Source: Cellulomonas sp. Leaf334 (GTDB taxonomy: Bacteria > Actinomycetota > Actinomycetes > Actinomycetales > Cellulomonadaceae). Taken from it: a stretch of 64,000 nt of DNA. Both the position numbers and the translations under genes were made by a program. This document shows, in pieces, positions 1-8,768 of the stretch. How positions within the stretch are numbered: the first letter of the stretch is position 1; each line of letters starts with the position of its first letter. The stretch is from contig NZ_LMOO01000007.1 in the NCBI RefSeq assembly GCF_001424195.1, positions 248,313 through 312,312 of the forward strand, in the 5' to 3' direction. The notes under the pieces are model-generated. The model saw only the letters and a list, made by a program, of their open reading frames with translations, was not told the DNA's origin and made no database searches.

Positions 1-340
1 ACGTGTGCGACTCGGCGCGGGCCAGCTGCCAGTCCTCGATCTCCTCGGACCGGGACTGCTGGGGCTCGCGCTGCTTCTTGCGGTACGAGTTGATGTACGT
101 GTTGGTCAGGATGCGGTACAGCCAGGCCTTGAGGTTGGTGCCCGGACGGTACTGGTGGAACGCGGCGAACGCCTTCGCGAACGTCTCCTGCACCAGGTCC
201 TCGGCGTCCGCCGGGTTGCGCGTCATCCGCAGGGCAGCGCCGTACAGCTGGTCCAGGTAGACCAGCGCCTCCGCCTCGAACCTCTCGGTCCGTGCCGCGT
301 CGCCCTCGGCCTCAGGCGCGCGGTTCGTGTCCTCGCTCAT
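1..340 (-). CDS. sigR: SigR/SigH-family redox-responsive sigma factor, partial
   Basis: ECF sigma factor of the SigR/SigH group, which directs core RNA polymerase to thiol-oxidative stress genes and is normally held by a zinc-containing anti-sigma factor (RsrA/RshA). The first 113 codons are present, reading [13 protein letters not shown] and then the region 2.1-2.2 block with [13 protein letters not shown] and [17 protein letters not shown], typical of this subgroup. The C-terminal half, including region 4, and any anti-sigma gene lie beyond base 1. The ATG at 338-340 is the start that matches the usual protein length. The reading frame stays open upstream to an ATG at 515-517, next to a SigR-type promoter, so a longer isoform is possible. 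Confidence 0.9.
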   Translation of the reverse strand, partial: MSEDTNRAPEAEGDAARTERFEAEALVYLDQLYGAALRMTRNPADAEDLVQETFAKAFAAFHQYRPGTNLKAWLYRILTNTYINSYRKKQREPQQSRSEEIEDWQLARAESHT

Positions 341-517
341 CGCGGTCGAGCCTAGCCCCGCAGGCGCGGGACCACCGACCGGCGTGGGGTACACCACATT
401 CACCCCGGACGGCTGCATCTGCGCGGGCCACTGGACCGGAAGGGTGTCCACGGGGATACCGATCACCCACCCCGTCACGGGGGGCAGCGCGGGGCGCGTC
501 TCGGTAGCGAAGCTCAT
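341..517 (-). other. Possible 59-residue N-terminal extension of SigR (SigR-prime-like isoform)
   Basis: Reading upstream of the sigR ATG there are 59 in-frame codons with no stop, beginning with an ATG at 515-517 ([14 protein letters not shown]...). That ATG is only 9 nt from the -10 GTT of a SigR-consensus promoter, so a transcript from it would be leaderless or nearly so and would translate the extension. In Streptomyces coelicolor a SigR-dependent promoter makes an unstable extended isoform in the same way. The extension is rich in Pro, Val and Gly. Its translation here is inferred. Confidence 0.55.
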
Positions 518-526
518 GGTGGCCAC

Positions 527-553
527 AACGGCACGGCGGCGTGTCCCATTCCC
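527..553 (-). promoter_or_regulatory. SigR/SigH-type promoter, autoregulatory
   Basis: On the minus strand GGGAAT (548-553) is followed by exactly 18 nt and then GTT (527-529). This matches the actinobacterial SigR/SigH consensus GGAAT-N18-GTT. It points at sigR, which suggests positive autoregulation. Confidence 0.8.
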
Positions 554-591
554 AGCTCTGCTCATGCGTCGCCAGGGCTGCGCCTCCGCAC

Positions 592-597
592 TAGGTT
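592..597 (+). promoter_or_regulatory. -10 hexamer TAGGTT of ferritin gene, leaderless geometry
   Basis: TAGGTT ends 6 nt before the ATG at 604, and there is no Shine-Dalgarno sequence, so the mRNA probably begins at or next to the start codon. Confidence 0.6.
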
Positions 598-603
598 GGC
601 GGC

Positions 604-1149
604 ATGACGAGCACCACCGACGAGTCCACCTTCCTGCGCCTGCTCCGCGAGCAGATCGGCCACGAGTTCGACGCCCACCAGCAGTACGTGGCGATCGCCG
701 TGTGGTTCGACGGGCAGGACCTCCCCCAGCTGGCGCGGCACTACTACCGGCAGGCCATCGAGGAGCGCAACCACGCGCTGATGATCGTGCAGTACCTCCT
801 CGACCGGGACCTGCCCGTCGCCATCCCCGGGGGGAGCTCGGTGCGCAACGACTTCACCCAGGTCACCGAGCCGATCGGCCTCGCCCTGCAGCAGGAGAAG
901 CAGGTCACCGCGCAGATCGAGGCGATCTTCGCGGCGGCCCGGTCCGAGGGTGACGCCCTGGGCGAGCAGTTCCTGCTGTGGTTCCTCAAGGAGCAGGTCG
1001 AGGAGGTCGCGTCGGCGACCACCCTGCTCACCGTCGCCACGCGTGCCGGCGACAACCTGTTCGACCTCGAGAACTACGTCGCCCGCGAGCAGATCGGTGA
1101 CGGCGGCGAGTCCGCCGACGCACCGTCGGCCGCCGGCGGCGCCCTGTAG
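604..1149 (+). CDS. Ferritin (BfrB-like iron storage protein)
   Basis: Ferritin-like four-helix protein of 181 aa that oxidises Fe(II) and stores it in a cytoplasmic 24-mer. Candidate ferroxidase ligands are visible: Glu21 in [10 protein letters not shown], Glu53/Glu54 and His57 in AIEERNHA, and a further acidic helix [12 protein letters not shown]. The flexible Gly/Ala/Ser C-terminal tail resembles actinobacterial BfrB and not haem bacterioferritin. It is divergent from sigR, so iron storage sits beside the redox stress regulator. The next gene starts 11 nt after its stop with a strong ribosome site, suggesting co-transcription. Confidence 0.88.
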   Translation: MTSTTDESTFLRLLREQIGHEFDAHQQYVAIAVWFDGQDLPQLARHYYRQAIEERNHALMIVQYLLDRDLPVAIPGGSSVRNDFTQVTEPIGLALQQEKQVTAQIEAIFAAARSEGDALGEQFLLWFLKEQVEEVASATTLLTVATRAGDNLFDLENYVAREQIGDGGESADAPSAAGGAL

Positions 1150-1160
1150 GAGGAGCTGCC

Positions 1161-1673
1161 GTGCTGCTGCGTCGTCTTGCGCGTCCCCTGTTCGCCTCGT
1201 GGTTCGTGACCGAGGGTCTCGACGTCGTCCGGCACCCCGCCGCGCACGCCGCCGACGCCCGCGGTGCGCTGACGACGCTGCGCGCCCGCCTGCCCGAGCC
1301 CGTCCGCGACGGGCCGGCCGGTGAGGCGCTGGGCTACGAGCTCAGCGACCGCCAGCTGACCTCGATCGTCCAGGCGCACGGTGTCGCCCTGGCGGGTGCG
1401 GGGGTGCTGCTCGCCGTCGGCAAGGCGCCCCGCACGGCCGCGCTCGCGCTGGCGGTCCTCACCGCGCCGCTGATCGTGCTGAACCTGCCCTTCAAGCGCG
1501 TCAAGGGCGAGGACCCTGCGCTCCGCCGGGCGCGTCGCGACCGGTTCGTACGCGCGCTCGCGTTCACCGGCGGTGCCCTGATCGCCGGAGTCGACCTGGA
1601 GGGGCGTCCCGGGATCAGCTGGCGTGTGCAGAAGGCGCGTTCGGACCACGCCGCGGCGAAGGCCTCGGACTGA
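1161..1673 (+). CDS. DoxX-family membrane protein
   Basis: 170-residue integral membrane protein resembling the DoxX family. It opens with [25 protein letters not shown], followed by a region with hydrophobic helices around residues 66-86 and 92-107 and a last one near 130-147. Actinobacterial relatives are small quinol- or thiol-linked membrane proteins, but the biochemical role of this one is unknown. The start is GTG with AGGAGG at 1149-1154, whose first bases overlap the ferritin stop codon, so the two genes are probably one transcript. Confidence 0.75.
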   Translation: MLLRRLARPLFASWFVTEGLDVVRHPAAHAADARGALTTLRARLPEPVRDGPAGEALGYELSDRQLTSIVQAHGVALAGAGVLLAVGKAPRTAALALAVLTAPLIVLNLPFKRVKGEDPALRRARRDRFVRALAFTGGALIAGVDLEGRPGISWRVQKARSDHAAAKASD

Positions 1674-1704
1674 GACGTCTACCGGGCTCGACGGGCACCC
1701 CCAC

Positions 1705-1710
1705 TAGCCT
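1705..1710 (+). promoter_or_regulatory. -10 hexamer TAGCCT of aroA, leaderless geometry
   Basis: TAGCCT ends 7 nt before the aroA ATG at 1718, with no ribosome binding site between them. Confidence 0.6.
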
Positions 1711-1717
1711 GGGTGTC

Positions 1718-3001
1718 ATGGATCTCTGGACCGCACCGCTCGCCACCGGCCCGCTCGACGCGCTCGTGGACGTGCCTGGCTCGAAGTCCCTCACCAACCG
1801 GTACCTCGTCCTCGCCGCGCTCGCCGACGCCCCCGGTCGCCTGCGGGGCGCCCTGCGCTCCCGCGACACCCTGCTGATGCGGGACGCGCTGAGCGGCCTC
1901 GGCGCGCGCATCGACGAGGACGGTGCCGACTGGGTGGTCACCCCGGGTGCGGTGCGGGGCGCGGTGACGGTCCAGTGCGGCCTCGCGGGGACCGTCATGC
2001 GCTTCCTGCCGGCCGTCGCCGCGCTCGCCGACGGACCGGTCCGGTTCGACGGGGACGACTCCGCCCTGGCCCGGCCGATGGGTCCCGTGCTCACCGCGCT
2101 GCGCACGCTGGGCGTCCGGGTCGAGGAGCACGGGGAGCCCGGCCACCTCCCGTTCACCGTGCACGGTCGCGGTTCCGTGCGGGGCGGCCAGGTCGACGTG
2201 GACGCATCGGCGTCGAGCCAGTTCGTCTCGGGGCTGCTGCTCGCTGCCGCCCGGTTCGAGCGCGGTCTGACCCTGCGCCACACGGGGCGGACGCTGCCGA
2301 GCCTGCCCCACATCGAGATGACGGTCGCGCTGCTGCGGGAGGCCGGCGTCGAGGTCGACGACTCCCGCCCCGCGATCTGGCAGGTCGCGCCCGGTCCGAT
2401 CGCCGGCCGGGACGTCCGGGTCGAGCCGGACCTGTCCAACGCGGCCCCGTTCCTGTGCGCGGCCCTCGTCGCCGGGGGCACGGTCCGTGTGCCGGGCTGG
2501 CCGACGAGCACCACGCAGCCCGGCGGGCTCCTGCCCGGCATCCTCGAGCGCCTGGGCGCCACGACGCGCCTCGACGGCGACGTGCTGACCGTGACGGGGA
2601 CCGGCACGATCCACGGGCTCGACCTCGACCTGCACGCCGCCGGGGAGATCGCGCCGACGATCGCCGCGCTGGCCGTGCTGGCCGACTCCCCCACCCGGCT
2701 CCGCGGCATCGCCCACCTGCGCGGCCACGAGACCGACCGGCTCGCCGCGCTGGCCGCCGAGATCACGCGGCTCGGCGGGCAGGCGGAGCAGACGTCGGAC
2801 GGCCTCGTCATCACGCCGCGACCGCTGACCGGCGGCACCTGGCACACGTACGAGGACCACAGGATGGCCACAGCGGGCGCGCTCGTCGGCCTCCGGGTGC
2901 CGGACGTCGAGGTGGAGGACGTCGCGACGACCGCCAAGACGCTCCCGGACTTCGTGGGTCTCTGGGGTGGCATGCTCGCCGGATCGGCCGTGCTGGCCTG
3001 A
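1718..3001 (+). CDS. aroA: 3-phosphoshikimate 1-carboxyvinyltransferase (EPSP synthase)
   Basis: Joins shikimate-3-phosphate and phosphoenolpyruvate in the shikimate pathway to aromatic amino acids. At 427 aa it has the usual length. Family motifs are present in order: [16 protein letters not shown] near the N-terminus (substrate-binding Lys and Ser), [11 protein letters not shown] (the PEP loop, in its actinobacterial form), [12 protein letters not shown], and DHRMA near the C-terminus. The stop TGA shares its last base with the rsgA ATG, so the two genes are translationally coupled. The order sigR region, aroA, rsgA, hisN is conserved in many actinobacteria. Confidence 0.96.
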   Translation: MDLWTAPLATGPLDALVDVPGSKSLTNRYLVLAALADAPGRLRGALRSRDTLLMRDALSGLGARIDEDGADWVVTPGAVRGAVTVQCGLAGTVMRFLPAVAALADGPVRFDGDDSALARPMGPVLTALRTLGVRVEEHGEPGHLPFTVHGRGSVRGGQVDVDASASSQFVSGLLLAAARFERGLTLRHTGRTLPSLPHIEMTVALLREAGVEVDDSRPAIWQVAPGPIAGRDVRVEPDLSNAAPFLCAALVAGGTVRVPGWPTSTTQPGGLLPGILERLGATTRLDGDVLTVTGTGTIHGLDLDLHAAGEIAPTIAALAVLADSPTRLRGIAHLRGHETDRLAALAAEITRLGGQAEQTSDGLVITPRPLTGGTWHTYEDHRMATAGALVGLRVPDVEVEDVATTAKTLPDFVGLWGGMLAGSAVLA

Positions 3002-4077
3002 TGGGGACGCGGCGCTACGACGAGCGGGACGTCCGTATCCGTCCTGGTCGTGGTTCGCGCCCCCGGACCAAGCAGCGCCCCGAGCACGCCGACGCCGAGA
3101 GCGCCCTGGTCACGGCCGTGGACCGCGGCCGCTACGCCATCCTCGTGGACCCCGACGGTCCCGACGAGCGGGTCGCGATCGCGATGAAGGCCCGTGAGCT
3201 GGGCCGTGACCGCGTGGTCCCGGGCGACCGCGTGGACATCGTCGGCGACACGTCGGGCGACGACGGCTCGCTCTCCCGGATCGTCCGGATCACCGAGCGG
3301 CGGACCGTGCTGCGGCGGACGGCCGACGACACCGACCCGGTCGAGCGGATCATCGTCGCGAACGCCGACCAGCTGGTGATCGTCACCGCTCTCGCGGACC
3401 CCGAGCCGCGCACCCGCATGATCGACCGGTGCGTCGCCGCCGCCTACGACGCCCGCATGGACGCGCTGCTGGCACTCACCAAGGCCGACCTGGCGGATCC
3501 TGCCGAGCTGGTCGGGATGTACGCGCCGATCGGCGTCGAGGTCGTCGTCACCAGTGCGGAGAAGTCGGTGGGCGGCCGGATCATCCGCGGGCTGGACGAC
3601 GTGCGGGCGGCGCTGGAGGGCAAGACGTCGGTGCTCGTCGGGCACTCGGGCGTCGGCAAGTCGACGTTGGTGAACGCCCTCGTGCCCGGCACGTACCGCG
3701 CGGTGGGCATCGTCAACGACGTGACCGGCCGCGGGCGGCACACGTCGAGCTCCGCGGTGGCACTGCGCGTGCCGGGCACCACGAAGCCCACCTGGGTGAT
3801 CGACACCCCCGGCGTGCGGTCGTTCGGGCTCGCGCACGTCGACCCGCAGCACCTGCTGGGCGCCTTCGCCGACCTCGCCGCGGTCGCCGAGGAGTGCCCG
3901 CGCGGCTGTACGCACGCCGACGACGCCCCGGACTGTGCGCTCGACGAGTGGGTGGAGGCGTCCGCCGACGACGTGACCCGGGCAGCCCGCGCGGCGCGCA
4001 TCGAGTCCTTCCGCCGTTTGCTGGCCAGCCGGCTCGGCAGCGGCGAACCGGACAGCCGGGAGCCCGCACGTCCCTGA
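3001..4077 (+). CDS. rsgA: Ribosome small subunit-dependent GTPase A
   Basis: Circularly permuted GTPase that checks late maturation of the 30S subunit. In the 358-residue protein the G-motif order is permuted: TKAD (G4, about residue 160) precedes GHSGVGKST (P-loop, about 215) and DTPG (G3, about 268). An OB-fold region lies before the GTPase domain. A C-terminal zinc knuckle is visible as CPRGCTH followed by a further Cys at DAPDC. The ATG overlaps the aroA stop by one base. The open frame extends far upstream inside aroA, but that part is a shadow. Confidence 0.95.
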   Translation: MGTRRYDERDVRIRPGRGSRPRTKQRPEHADAESALVTAVDRGRYAILVDPDGPDERVAIAMKARELGRDRVVPGDRVDIVGDTSGDDGSLSRIVRITERRTVLRRTADDTDPVERIIVANADQLVIVTALADPEPRTRMIDRCVAAAYDARMDALLALTKADLADPAELVGMYAPIGVEVVVTSAEKSVGGRIIRGLDDVRAALEGKTSVLVGHSGVGKSTLVNALVPGTYRAVGIVNDVTGRGRHTSSSAVALRVPGTTKPTWVIDTPGVRSFGLAHVDPQHLLGAFADLAAVAEECPRGCTHADDAPDCALDEWVEASADDVTRAARAARIESFRRLLASRLGSGEPDSREPARP

Positions 4078-4095
4078 CGTGCGAACTCGACCCAC

Positions 4096-4101
4096 TACGG
4101 T
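4096..4101 (+). promoter_or_regulatory. -10 hexamer TACGGT of hisN, leaderless geometry
   Basis: TACGGT ends 7 nt before the ATG at 4109, favouring that ATG over the in-frame GTG at 4079. Confidence 0.55.
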
Positions 4102-4108
4102 GTCGGGC

Positions 4109-4912
4109 ATGAGCCTGCGCCCCGGGTACGACGACGACCTGCGCCTCGCCCACGTGATCGCGGACCAGGTCGACTCGTGGACCATGTCCCGGTTCAAGGC
4201 GCAGGACCTGCACGTGGAGACGAAGCCCGATCTGACCCCCGTGTCCGATGCCGACAAGACGGCGGAGGAGATCGTGCGCGGTCAGCTGTCCCGGGCGCGA
4301 CCGCGCGACGCCGTGCACGGCGAGGAGATGGGCGACACGGGCCACGGGCCACGACGCTGGATCATCGACCCGATCGACGGGACGAAGAACTTCGTCCGCG
4401 GCGTGCCCGTGTGGGCCACGCTCATCGGGCTGCTGGACGGTGACCAGGTGGTGGTGGGCGTCGTCAGCGCCCCCGCGCTCGGCCGCCGGTGGTGGGCCGC
4501 GCAGGGCTCGGGGGCGTGGACGGGCAAGTCGCTCGCGGCCGCGAGCCAGCTCCACGTGTCCGGCGTCGACCGTCTCGAGGACGCGTCGCTCTCCTACTCG
4601 TCGCTGGGCGGCTGGGAGGAGCGCGGGCAGCTGGACGCCTTCCTCGACCTGTCCCGGCGCACCTGGCGGACGCGGGCGTACGGCGACTTCTGGTCGCACG
4701 TGCTGGTCGCGGAGGGCGCCGTGGACCTGTCCGCGGAGCCGGAGCTCGCGCTGCACGACATGGCGGCGCTCGTGCCGATCGTCACCGAGGCCGGCGGGAT
4801 GTTCACGTCGATCCGGGGCGTGCCGGGTCCGTTCGGGGGGTCGGCACTGGTGTCCAACGGGAAGCTCCACCAGGCCGCCCTGGAGTACCTGGACCCGCTG
4901 CCCGAGGCGTGA
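4109..4912 (+). CDS. hisN: Histidinol-phosphatase (inositol monophosphatase family)
   Basis: Magnesium-dependent phosphatase of the IMPase superfamily; actinobacterial members beside aroA/rsgA act as histidinol-phosphatase in histidine synthesis. In 267 residues the metal-binding motifs are clear: HGEEMG, WIIDPIDGTKNFVRG, and the late ALHDMAALVPIVTEAGG segment with its conserved Asp and Gly-Gly. Members of this superfamily can also act on inositol-1-phosphate, and sequence alone does not fully separate the two. The ATG at 4109 is preferred because of the -10 box just upstream. Confidence 0.88.
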   Translation: MSLRPGYDDDLRLAHVIADQVDSWTMSRFKAQDLHVETKPDLTPVSDADKTAEEIVRGQLSRARPRDAVHGEEMGDTGHGPRRWIIDPIDGTKNFVRGVPVWATLIGLLDGDQVVVGVVSAPALGRRWWAAQGSGAWTGKSLAAASQLHVSGVDRLEDASLSYSSLGGWEERGQLDAFLDLSRRTWRTRAYGDFWSHVLVAEGAVDLSAEPELALHDMAALVPIVTEAGGMFTSIRGVPGPFGGSALVSNGKLHQAALEYLDPLPEA

Positions 4913-4940
4913 CGTCCCGGTCCAGGGCACGATCGGTGCC

Positions 4941-5681
4941 ATGAGCACCGACGACCGCGACGACCGGGCCGCCTCCTTCGACCGTGCGGCGGCCGTCTAC
5001 CAGGCGACCCGGCCGGGCTACCCGGAGGAGGCCGTCCGCTGGTCCGTCCCGGACGGGGCCCGTGACGTCCTGGACCTGGCCGCGGGGACCGGCAAGCTCA
5101 CGGAGCGGCTGGTGGCGCTCGGCTGGCACGTCGTCGCCGTCGAGCCGTCCGACGCGATGCGTGCCGAGCTGACCGCCGTCCTCCCCGACGTGGAGGCGTT
5201 CGCCGGCACCGCCGAGCGCACCGGCCTGCCGACCGCGTCGGTGGACGCCGTCACCATCGCGCAGGCGTGGCACTGGGTGGACCCGCCGGCCGCGTCCGCA
5301 GAGATCGCCCGCGTCCTGCGTCCCGGTGGCCAGGTCGCCCCGCTGTGGAACGTGCGCGACGAGGAGACCGACTGGGTCGCCCGGTGGACGGAGATCGTGC
5401 ACCGGGGCGACGGCCTGGAGACGAGCTACGGCGATCCCGCGCTCGGCGACGCGTTCACCGAGCCCGAGCACACCACCTTCCACTGGGCGCAGCGGCTGCG
5501 CGCCGCCGACCTGCGCACCCTCGCCGCGAGCCGCAGCCACCTGATCCTGCTGCCGCCCGACGAGCGCGACGCGCTGCTCGACGAGATCGACCGCCTCGTC
5601 GCGACCCACCCGGACCTGCGCGGCCGGGAGTGGATCGACGTGCCGTACCGCACGGAGTGCTACCGGGCGCGACTGCGCTAG
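4941..5681 (+). CDS. Class I SAM-dependent methyltransferase
   Basis: 246-residue Rossmann-fold methyltransferase. The SAM-binding motif I VLDLAAGTGKL is at about residues 43-53, an acidic residue follows in VVAVEPSDAM, and IARVLRPGGQVAPLW is the post-motif strand. It resembles small UbiE/Trans-aconitate-type methyltransferases, and the substrate is not predictable. The ATG at 4941 follows CACGAT by 7 nt, a weak leaderless-type promoter. It ends in the palindrome CTAG at 5678-5681, which also supplies the stop codon of the convergent HAD gene. Confidence 0.85.
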   Translation: MSTDDRDDRAASFDRAAAVYQATRPGYPEEAVRWSVPDGARDVLDLAAGTGKLTERLVALGWHVVAVEPSDAMRAELTAVLPDVEAFAGTAERTGLPTASVDAVTIAQAWHWVDPPAASAEIARVLRPGGQVAPLWNVRDEETDWVARWTEIVHRGDGLETSYGDPALGDAFTEPEHTTFHWAQRLRAADLRTLAASRSHLILLPPDERDALLDEIDRLVATHPDLRGREWIDVPYRTECYRARLR

Positions 5682-6406
5682 AGGCCGATCGCCGCCGGGA
5701 GAGCGTCGAGGGACTCGATGACGACGACGTCCGCCGCCGCGATCTCCGCGTCCGTCAGGGGCAGCCGACGCCCGCCGGGCCGGTCGACCCAGATGCCGAG
5801 CAGCCCGGCCGCCCGGGCGGCCACCGCGTCGACGTCGAGCTCGTCGCCCACGTACGCGGTGCGCTCGGGAGCCGTCCCCAGCCGTCGGCACGCCTCGACG
5901 AACACGCGCGGGTCGGGCTTGCCGACGCCCAGCGTGTCGACGCCGACCAGCATCGGCACGCGGTCGAGCAGGGCCACGTGTTCGAGCTTGGTGGTCTGGA
6001 GCGCGACGGAGGCGTTGGACAGCGCGCCGACCGCGAGACCGGCCGCGAGGAGCTTGTCGACGACCACGTCGACCTCCGGGTGGGCGGTCCACCCGTCGGC
6101 GAACGCCTGCTGGAACGTCTCGTCCCAGACCGCGAACGCGGCGGCGTCCAGGACCGGTCCGCCGAACTGCGCGTGCAGCTCGTTGGCCCGCGTCATCCGC
6201 TGCTCGACGAAGCCGACCTCGCCGCGCGTGTACGCCGCGTAGTGCCCTCCGACATCCGCCCGCCAGACCGTCACGAGGTCCGGGTAGCGCTCGGGCGGCA
6301 GGTCGGGCAGGTACCGACGGGCGGCGTTGGACAGGGCGTGCCCGAACGCACCGCGCGTGTCGACGAGGGTGTCGTCGATGTCGAACAGGACGCCGTCGAC
6401 GCGCAT
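5678..6406 (-). CDS. HAD-family hydrolase
   Basis: 242-residue haloacid dehalogenase-superfamily phosphatase. The N-terminal catalytic motif is FDIDDTLVDT with nucleophile Asp9 and acid/base Asp11. A helical cap follows, then GALSNAS (motif II Ser) and, near the C-terminus, the metal-site segment VGDELDVDAVAARAAG. The substrate is unknown. The ATG at 6404-6406 shares one base with the gltX stop, so this gene is the downstream partner of gltX in one transcript. Confidence 0.85.
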   Translation of the reverse strand: MRVDGVLFDIDDTLVDTRGAFGHALSNAARRYLPDLPPERYPDLVTVWRADVGGHYAAYTRGEVGFVEQRMTRANELHAQFGGPVLDAAAFAVWDETFQQAFADGWTAHPEVDVVVDKLLAAGLAVGALSNASVALQTTKLEHVALLDRVPMLVGVDTLGVGKPDPRVFVEACRRLGTAPERTAYVGDELDVDAVAARAAGLLGIWVDRPGGRRLPLTDAEIAAADVVVIESLDALPAAIGL

Positions 6407-7893
6407 CACAGCGCCGCGCGCAGGGCCGCGATCCGCGCGAGCGTGGACGCCTTGCCCAGGATCTCCATCGACTCGAACAGCGGCGGCGAGATGCGACGGC
6501 CGCTCAGCGCCACGCGCAGCGGCGTGAACGCGAGACGCGGCTTGATCCCGAGGCCGTCGACGAGCGCCGCCTGCAGAGCCTCCTGCGTCGCGGCCGTGGT
6601 GAAGTCGTCGATCCCCGCCAGCGCGCTCGCCGCGGCGTCGAGCACCGCGCCGGACTCCTCGCGCAGTGCCCCACGCGCGTCGTCGGCGATCTCGAGGGCG
6701 TCGTCGGCGACGAACAGGAAGCCGAGCATGCCGACCGCCTCGCCCAGCAGCGTGATCCGCTCCTGGATGAGAGGTGCGCCCGCGTCGAGCAGCGCGCGGT
6801 GCTCCGCGGACAGGTCCGCGTACGCGTCCGTGGGGACCAGGCCGCCACGGTGCAGGTACGGGACCAGCCGGTCGCGGAAGTCGTCGGGCGCCAGCAGCCG
6901 GAGGTGCGCGGAGTTGATGGCCTCGGCCTTCTTCACATCGAAGCGCGCCGGGTTCGGGTTGACGTCGGCCACATCGAACGCGGCCGTCATCTCCGCCATC
7001 GAGAAGATGTCCCGGTCCGGCCCGATCGACCAGCCGAGCAGCGCGAGGTAGTTGAGCAGGCCCTCGGGGGTGAAGCCGTTGTCCCGGTGCAGGAACAGGT
7101 TGGACTCCGGGTCGCGCTTCGACAGCTTCTTGTTGCCGTCGCCGAGCACCGACGGCAGGTGCGCGAACACGGGCTCACCGGTCCCGACACCGATCTCCAG
7201 AAGCGCGCGGTACAGCGCGATCTGCCGGGGCGTCGACGACAGCAGCTCGTCCCCGCGCAGGACGTGCGTGATGCCCATGAGAGCGTCGTCCACCGGGTTG
7301 ACCAGCGTGTAGAGCGGCTGGCCGTTGGCGCGCACGATGACGAAGTCCGGCACCGATCCGGCCTTGAACGTCACCTCGCCGCGCACGAGGTCGGCGAACG
7401 TCAGGTCCTCGTCGGGCATCCGCAGGCGCAGGACCGGCTCCCGACCCTCGGCGCGGAACGCGGCCTTCTGCTCGTCGGTCAGGTCCCGGTCGACGCCGTC
7501 GTAGCCCAGCTTCGGGTCCCGGCCGGCGGCCTTGTGGCGCGCCTCGATCTCCTCCGGAGAGGAGAACGACTCGTACGCGTGCCCGCCCTCGACCAGCCGG
7601 CGGACCACGTCCGCGTACAGGTCCATCCGCTGCGACTGCCGGTACGGCTCGTGCGGGCCGCCCACCTCGACGCCCTCGTCCCAGTCCAGCCCCAGCCAGC
7701 GCAGCGCGTCGAGCAGCTGGAGGTAGGACTCCTGCGAGTCGCGCGCCGCGTCCGTGTCCTCGATGCGGAAGACGAACGTGCCCCCCGTGTGGCGCGCGTA
7801 CGCCCAGTTGAACAGGGCCGTCCGGATCAGGCCGACGTGCGGCGTACCGGTGGGCGACGGGCAGAAGCGGACACGCACGGCTGAGGAAGTCAC
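6406..7893 (-). CDS. gltX: Glutamyl-tRNA synthetase
   Basis: Class I aminoacyl-tRNA synthetase that charges tRNA-Glu, 495 aa. The HIGH-type motif is [11 protein letters not shown] (residues 12-22) and the KMSKS-type motif is KKLSKRD (255-261). The C-terminal half is the helical anticodon-binding region. It starts at GTG 7891-7893, 7 nt after a TAACCT -10 box, so the message is probably leaderless. It is followed by the overlapping HAD phosphatase. Confidence 0.97.
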   Translation of the reverse strand: MTSSAVRVRFCPSPTGTPHVGLIRTALFNWAYARHTGGTFVFRIEDTDAARDSQESYLQLLDALRWLGLDWDEGVEVGGPHEPYRQSQRMDLYADVVRRLVEGGHAYESFSSPEEIEARHKAAGRDPKLGYDGVDRDLTDEQKAAFRAEGREPVLRLRMPDEDLTFADLVRGEVTFKAGSVPDFVIVRANGQPLYTLVNPVDDALMGITHVLRGDELLSSTPRQIALYRALLEIGVGTGEPVFAHLPSVLGDGNKKLSKRDPESNLFLHRDNGFTPEGLLNYLALLGWSIGPDRDIFSMAEMTAAFDVADVNPNPARFDVKKAEAINSAHLRLLAPDDFRDRLVPYLHRGGLVPTDAYADLSAEHRALLDAGAPLIQERITLLGEAVGMLGFLFVADDALEIADDARGALREESGAVLDAAASALAGIDDFTTAATQEALQAALVDGLGIKPRLAFTPLRVALSGRRISPPLFESMEILGKASTLARIAALRAAL

Positions 7894-7900
7894 GGGCTCC

Positions 7901-7906
7901 AGGTTA
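7901..7906 (-). promoter_or_regulatory. -10 hexamer TAACCT of gltX, leaderless geometry
   Basis: TAACCT on the minus strand ends 7 nt before the gltX GTG. It shares its outermost base with copy A of the duplicated 3' end of the neighbouring gene. Confidence 0.55.
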
Positions 7907-7935
7907 GTGGCGGCGCAGGACCCGGTTGCGCAGCG
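7906..7935. repeat. Displaced copy of the 3' end of the FAH-family gene
   Basis: 30 bp matching 7971-8000 at 27 positions, offset by exactly 65 bp. In the minus direction it encodes LRNRVLRRH and a TAA stop, mirroring the LRNPVLRRH-stop end of the adjacent hydrolase. It is probably a relic of a small tandem duplication. Confidence 0.75.
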
Positions 7936-7968
7936 TGCTCGACTTTCCGCGTCCGTCCGCGTGAAGAC

Positions 7969-8754
7969 TCAGTGGCGGCGCAGGACGGGGTTGCGCAGCA
8001 CGCCGATCTCCTCGACCTCGACCTCGACGACGTCCCGGTCGACGATCGGGCTCACGCCCGCGGGGGTGCCCGTGAGGATGAGGTCACCGGGCAGGAGGGT
8101 GAACACCTCGGACACGTAGGAGACGAGGTAGGCCGCGTCGAAGATCATCTGCGAGGTGCGGCCGTCCTGCTTCGTCTCGCCGTTGACGCGGGCGCGGACG
8201 TACAGGTCGTCGACGTCGAGGCCGGGCACGATCCACGGGCCGACCGGGCAGGAGCCGTCGAACCCCTTGGCGCGGGTCCACTGGGCGTCGGCCCGCTGGG
8301 CGTCGCGGGCGGTGACGTCGTTGGCGACGGTGAAGCCGAAGACGTAGTCCAGGGCGCGGTCCGGGGGGACGTCCTTGGTCACCTTGCCGATCACGATGGC
8401 GAGCTCGGCCTCGTGCTCGACGTGCTCGGTCCAGTCGGGCAGGACGATCGGGTCGTCCGGGCCGATGACGGAGGTGTTCGGCTTGAGGAAGAGCAGCGGC
8501 GCGGGCGGCAGCTCGTTGCCCATCTCGGCGGCGTGCTCGGCGTAGTTGCGGCCGACGCCGATGATCTTGGAGCGTGGGATGACAGGGGCCAACAGGCGGA
8601 CGCTGTCGTCGTCGAGCCGGATCTGCTCCCCCGTCGGCTGGACCGGGGTGTAGAGCGGGTCACCGGTGATGACCACGAGCTCCTCGGAGCCGGGGGCTCC
8701 GTCGACCAGGGCGTAACGGGGGTCTCCCCCGGTGGTGAACCTTGCGATGCGCAC
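7969..8754 (-). CDS. Fumarylacetoacetate hydrolase (FAH) family protein
   Basis: 261-residue member of the FAH superfamily, which cleaves or decarboxylates beta-dicarbonyl-type acids (fumarylpyruvate hydrolase, oxaloacetate decarboxylase and relatives). The metal site is visible as HEAELAIVIG with a downstream Asp in TVANDVTARDAQ. The C-terminal signature DLILTGTPAGV is also present. The exact substrate cannot be called. The start is GTG at 8754, 6 nt after TAGGCT. Confidence 0.88.
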   Translation of the reverse strand: MRIARFTTGGDPRYALVDGAPGSEELVVITGDPLYTPVQPTGEQIRLDDDSVRLLAPVIPRSKIIGVGRNYAEHAAEMGNELPPAPLLFLKPNTSVIGPDDPIVLPDWTEHVEHEAELAIVIGKVTKDVPPDRALDYVFGFTVANDVTARDAQRADAQWTRAKGFDGSCPVGPWIVPGLDVDDLYVRARVNGETKQDGRTSQMIFDAAYLVSYVSEVFTLLPGDLILTGTPAGVSPIVDRDVVEVEVEEIGVLRNPVLRRH

Positions 8755-8760
8755 GTCGGC

Positions 8761-8766
8761 AGCCTA
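8761..8766 (-). promoter_or_regulatory. -10 hexamer TAGGCT of FAH-family gene, leaderless geometry
   Basis: TAGGCT on the minus strand ends 6 nt before the GTG at 8754. It lies just past the 3' end of the next gene. Confidence 0.55.
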
Positions 8767-8768
8767 TG

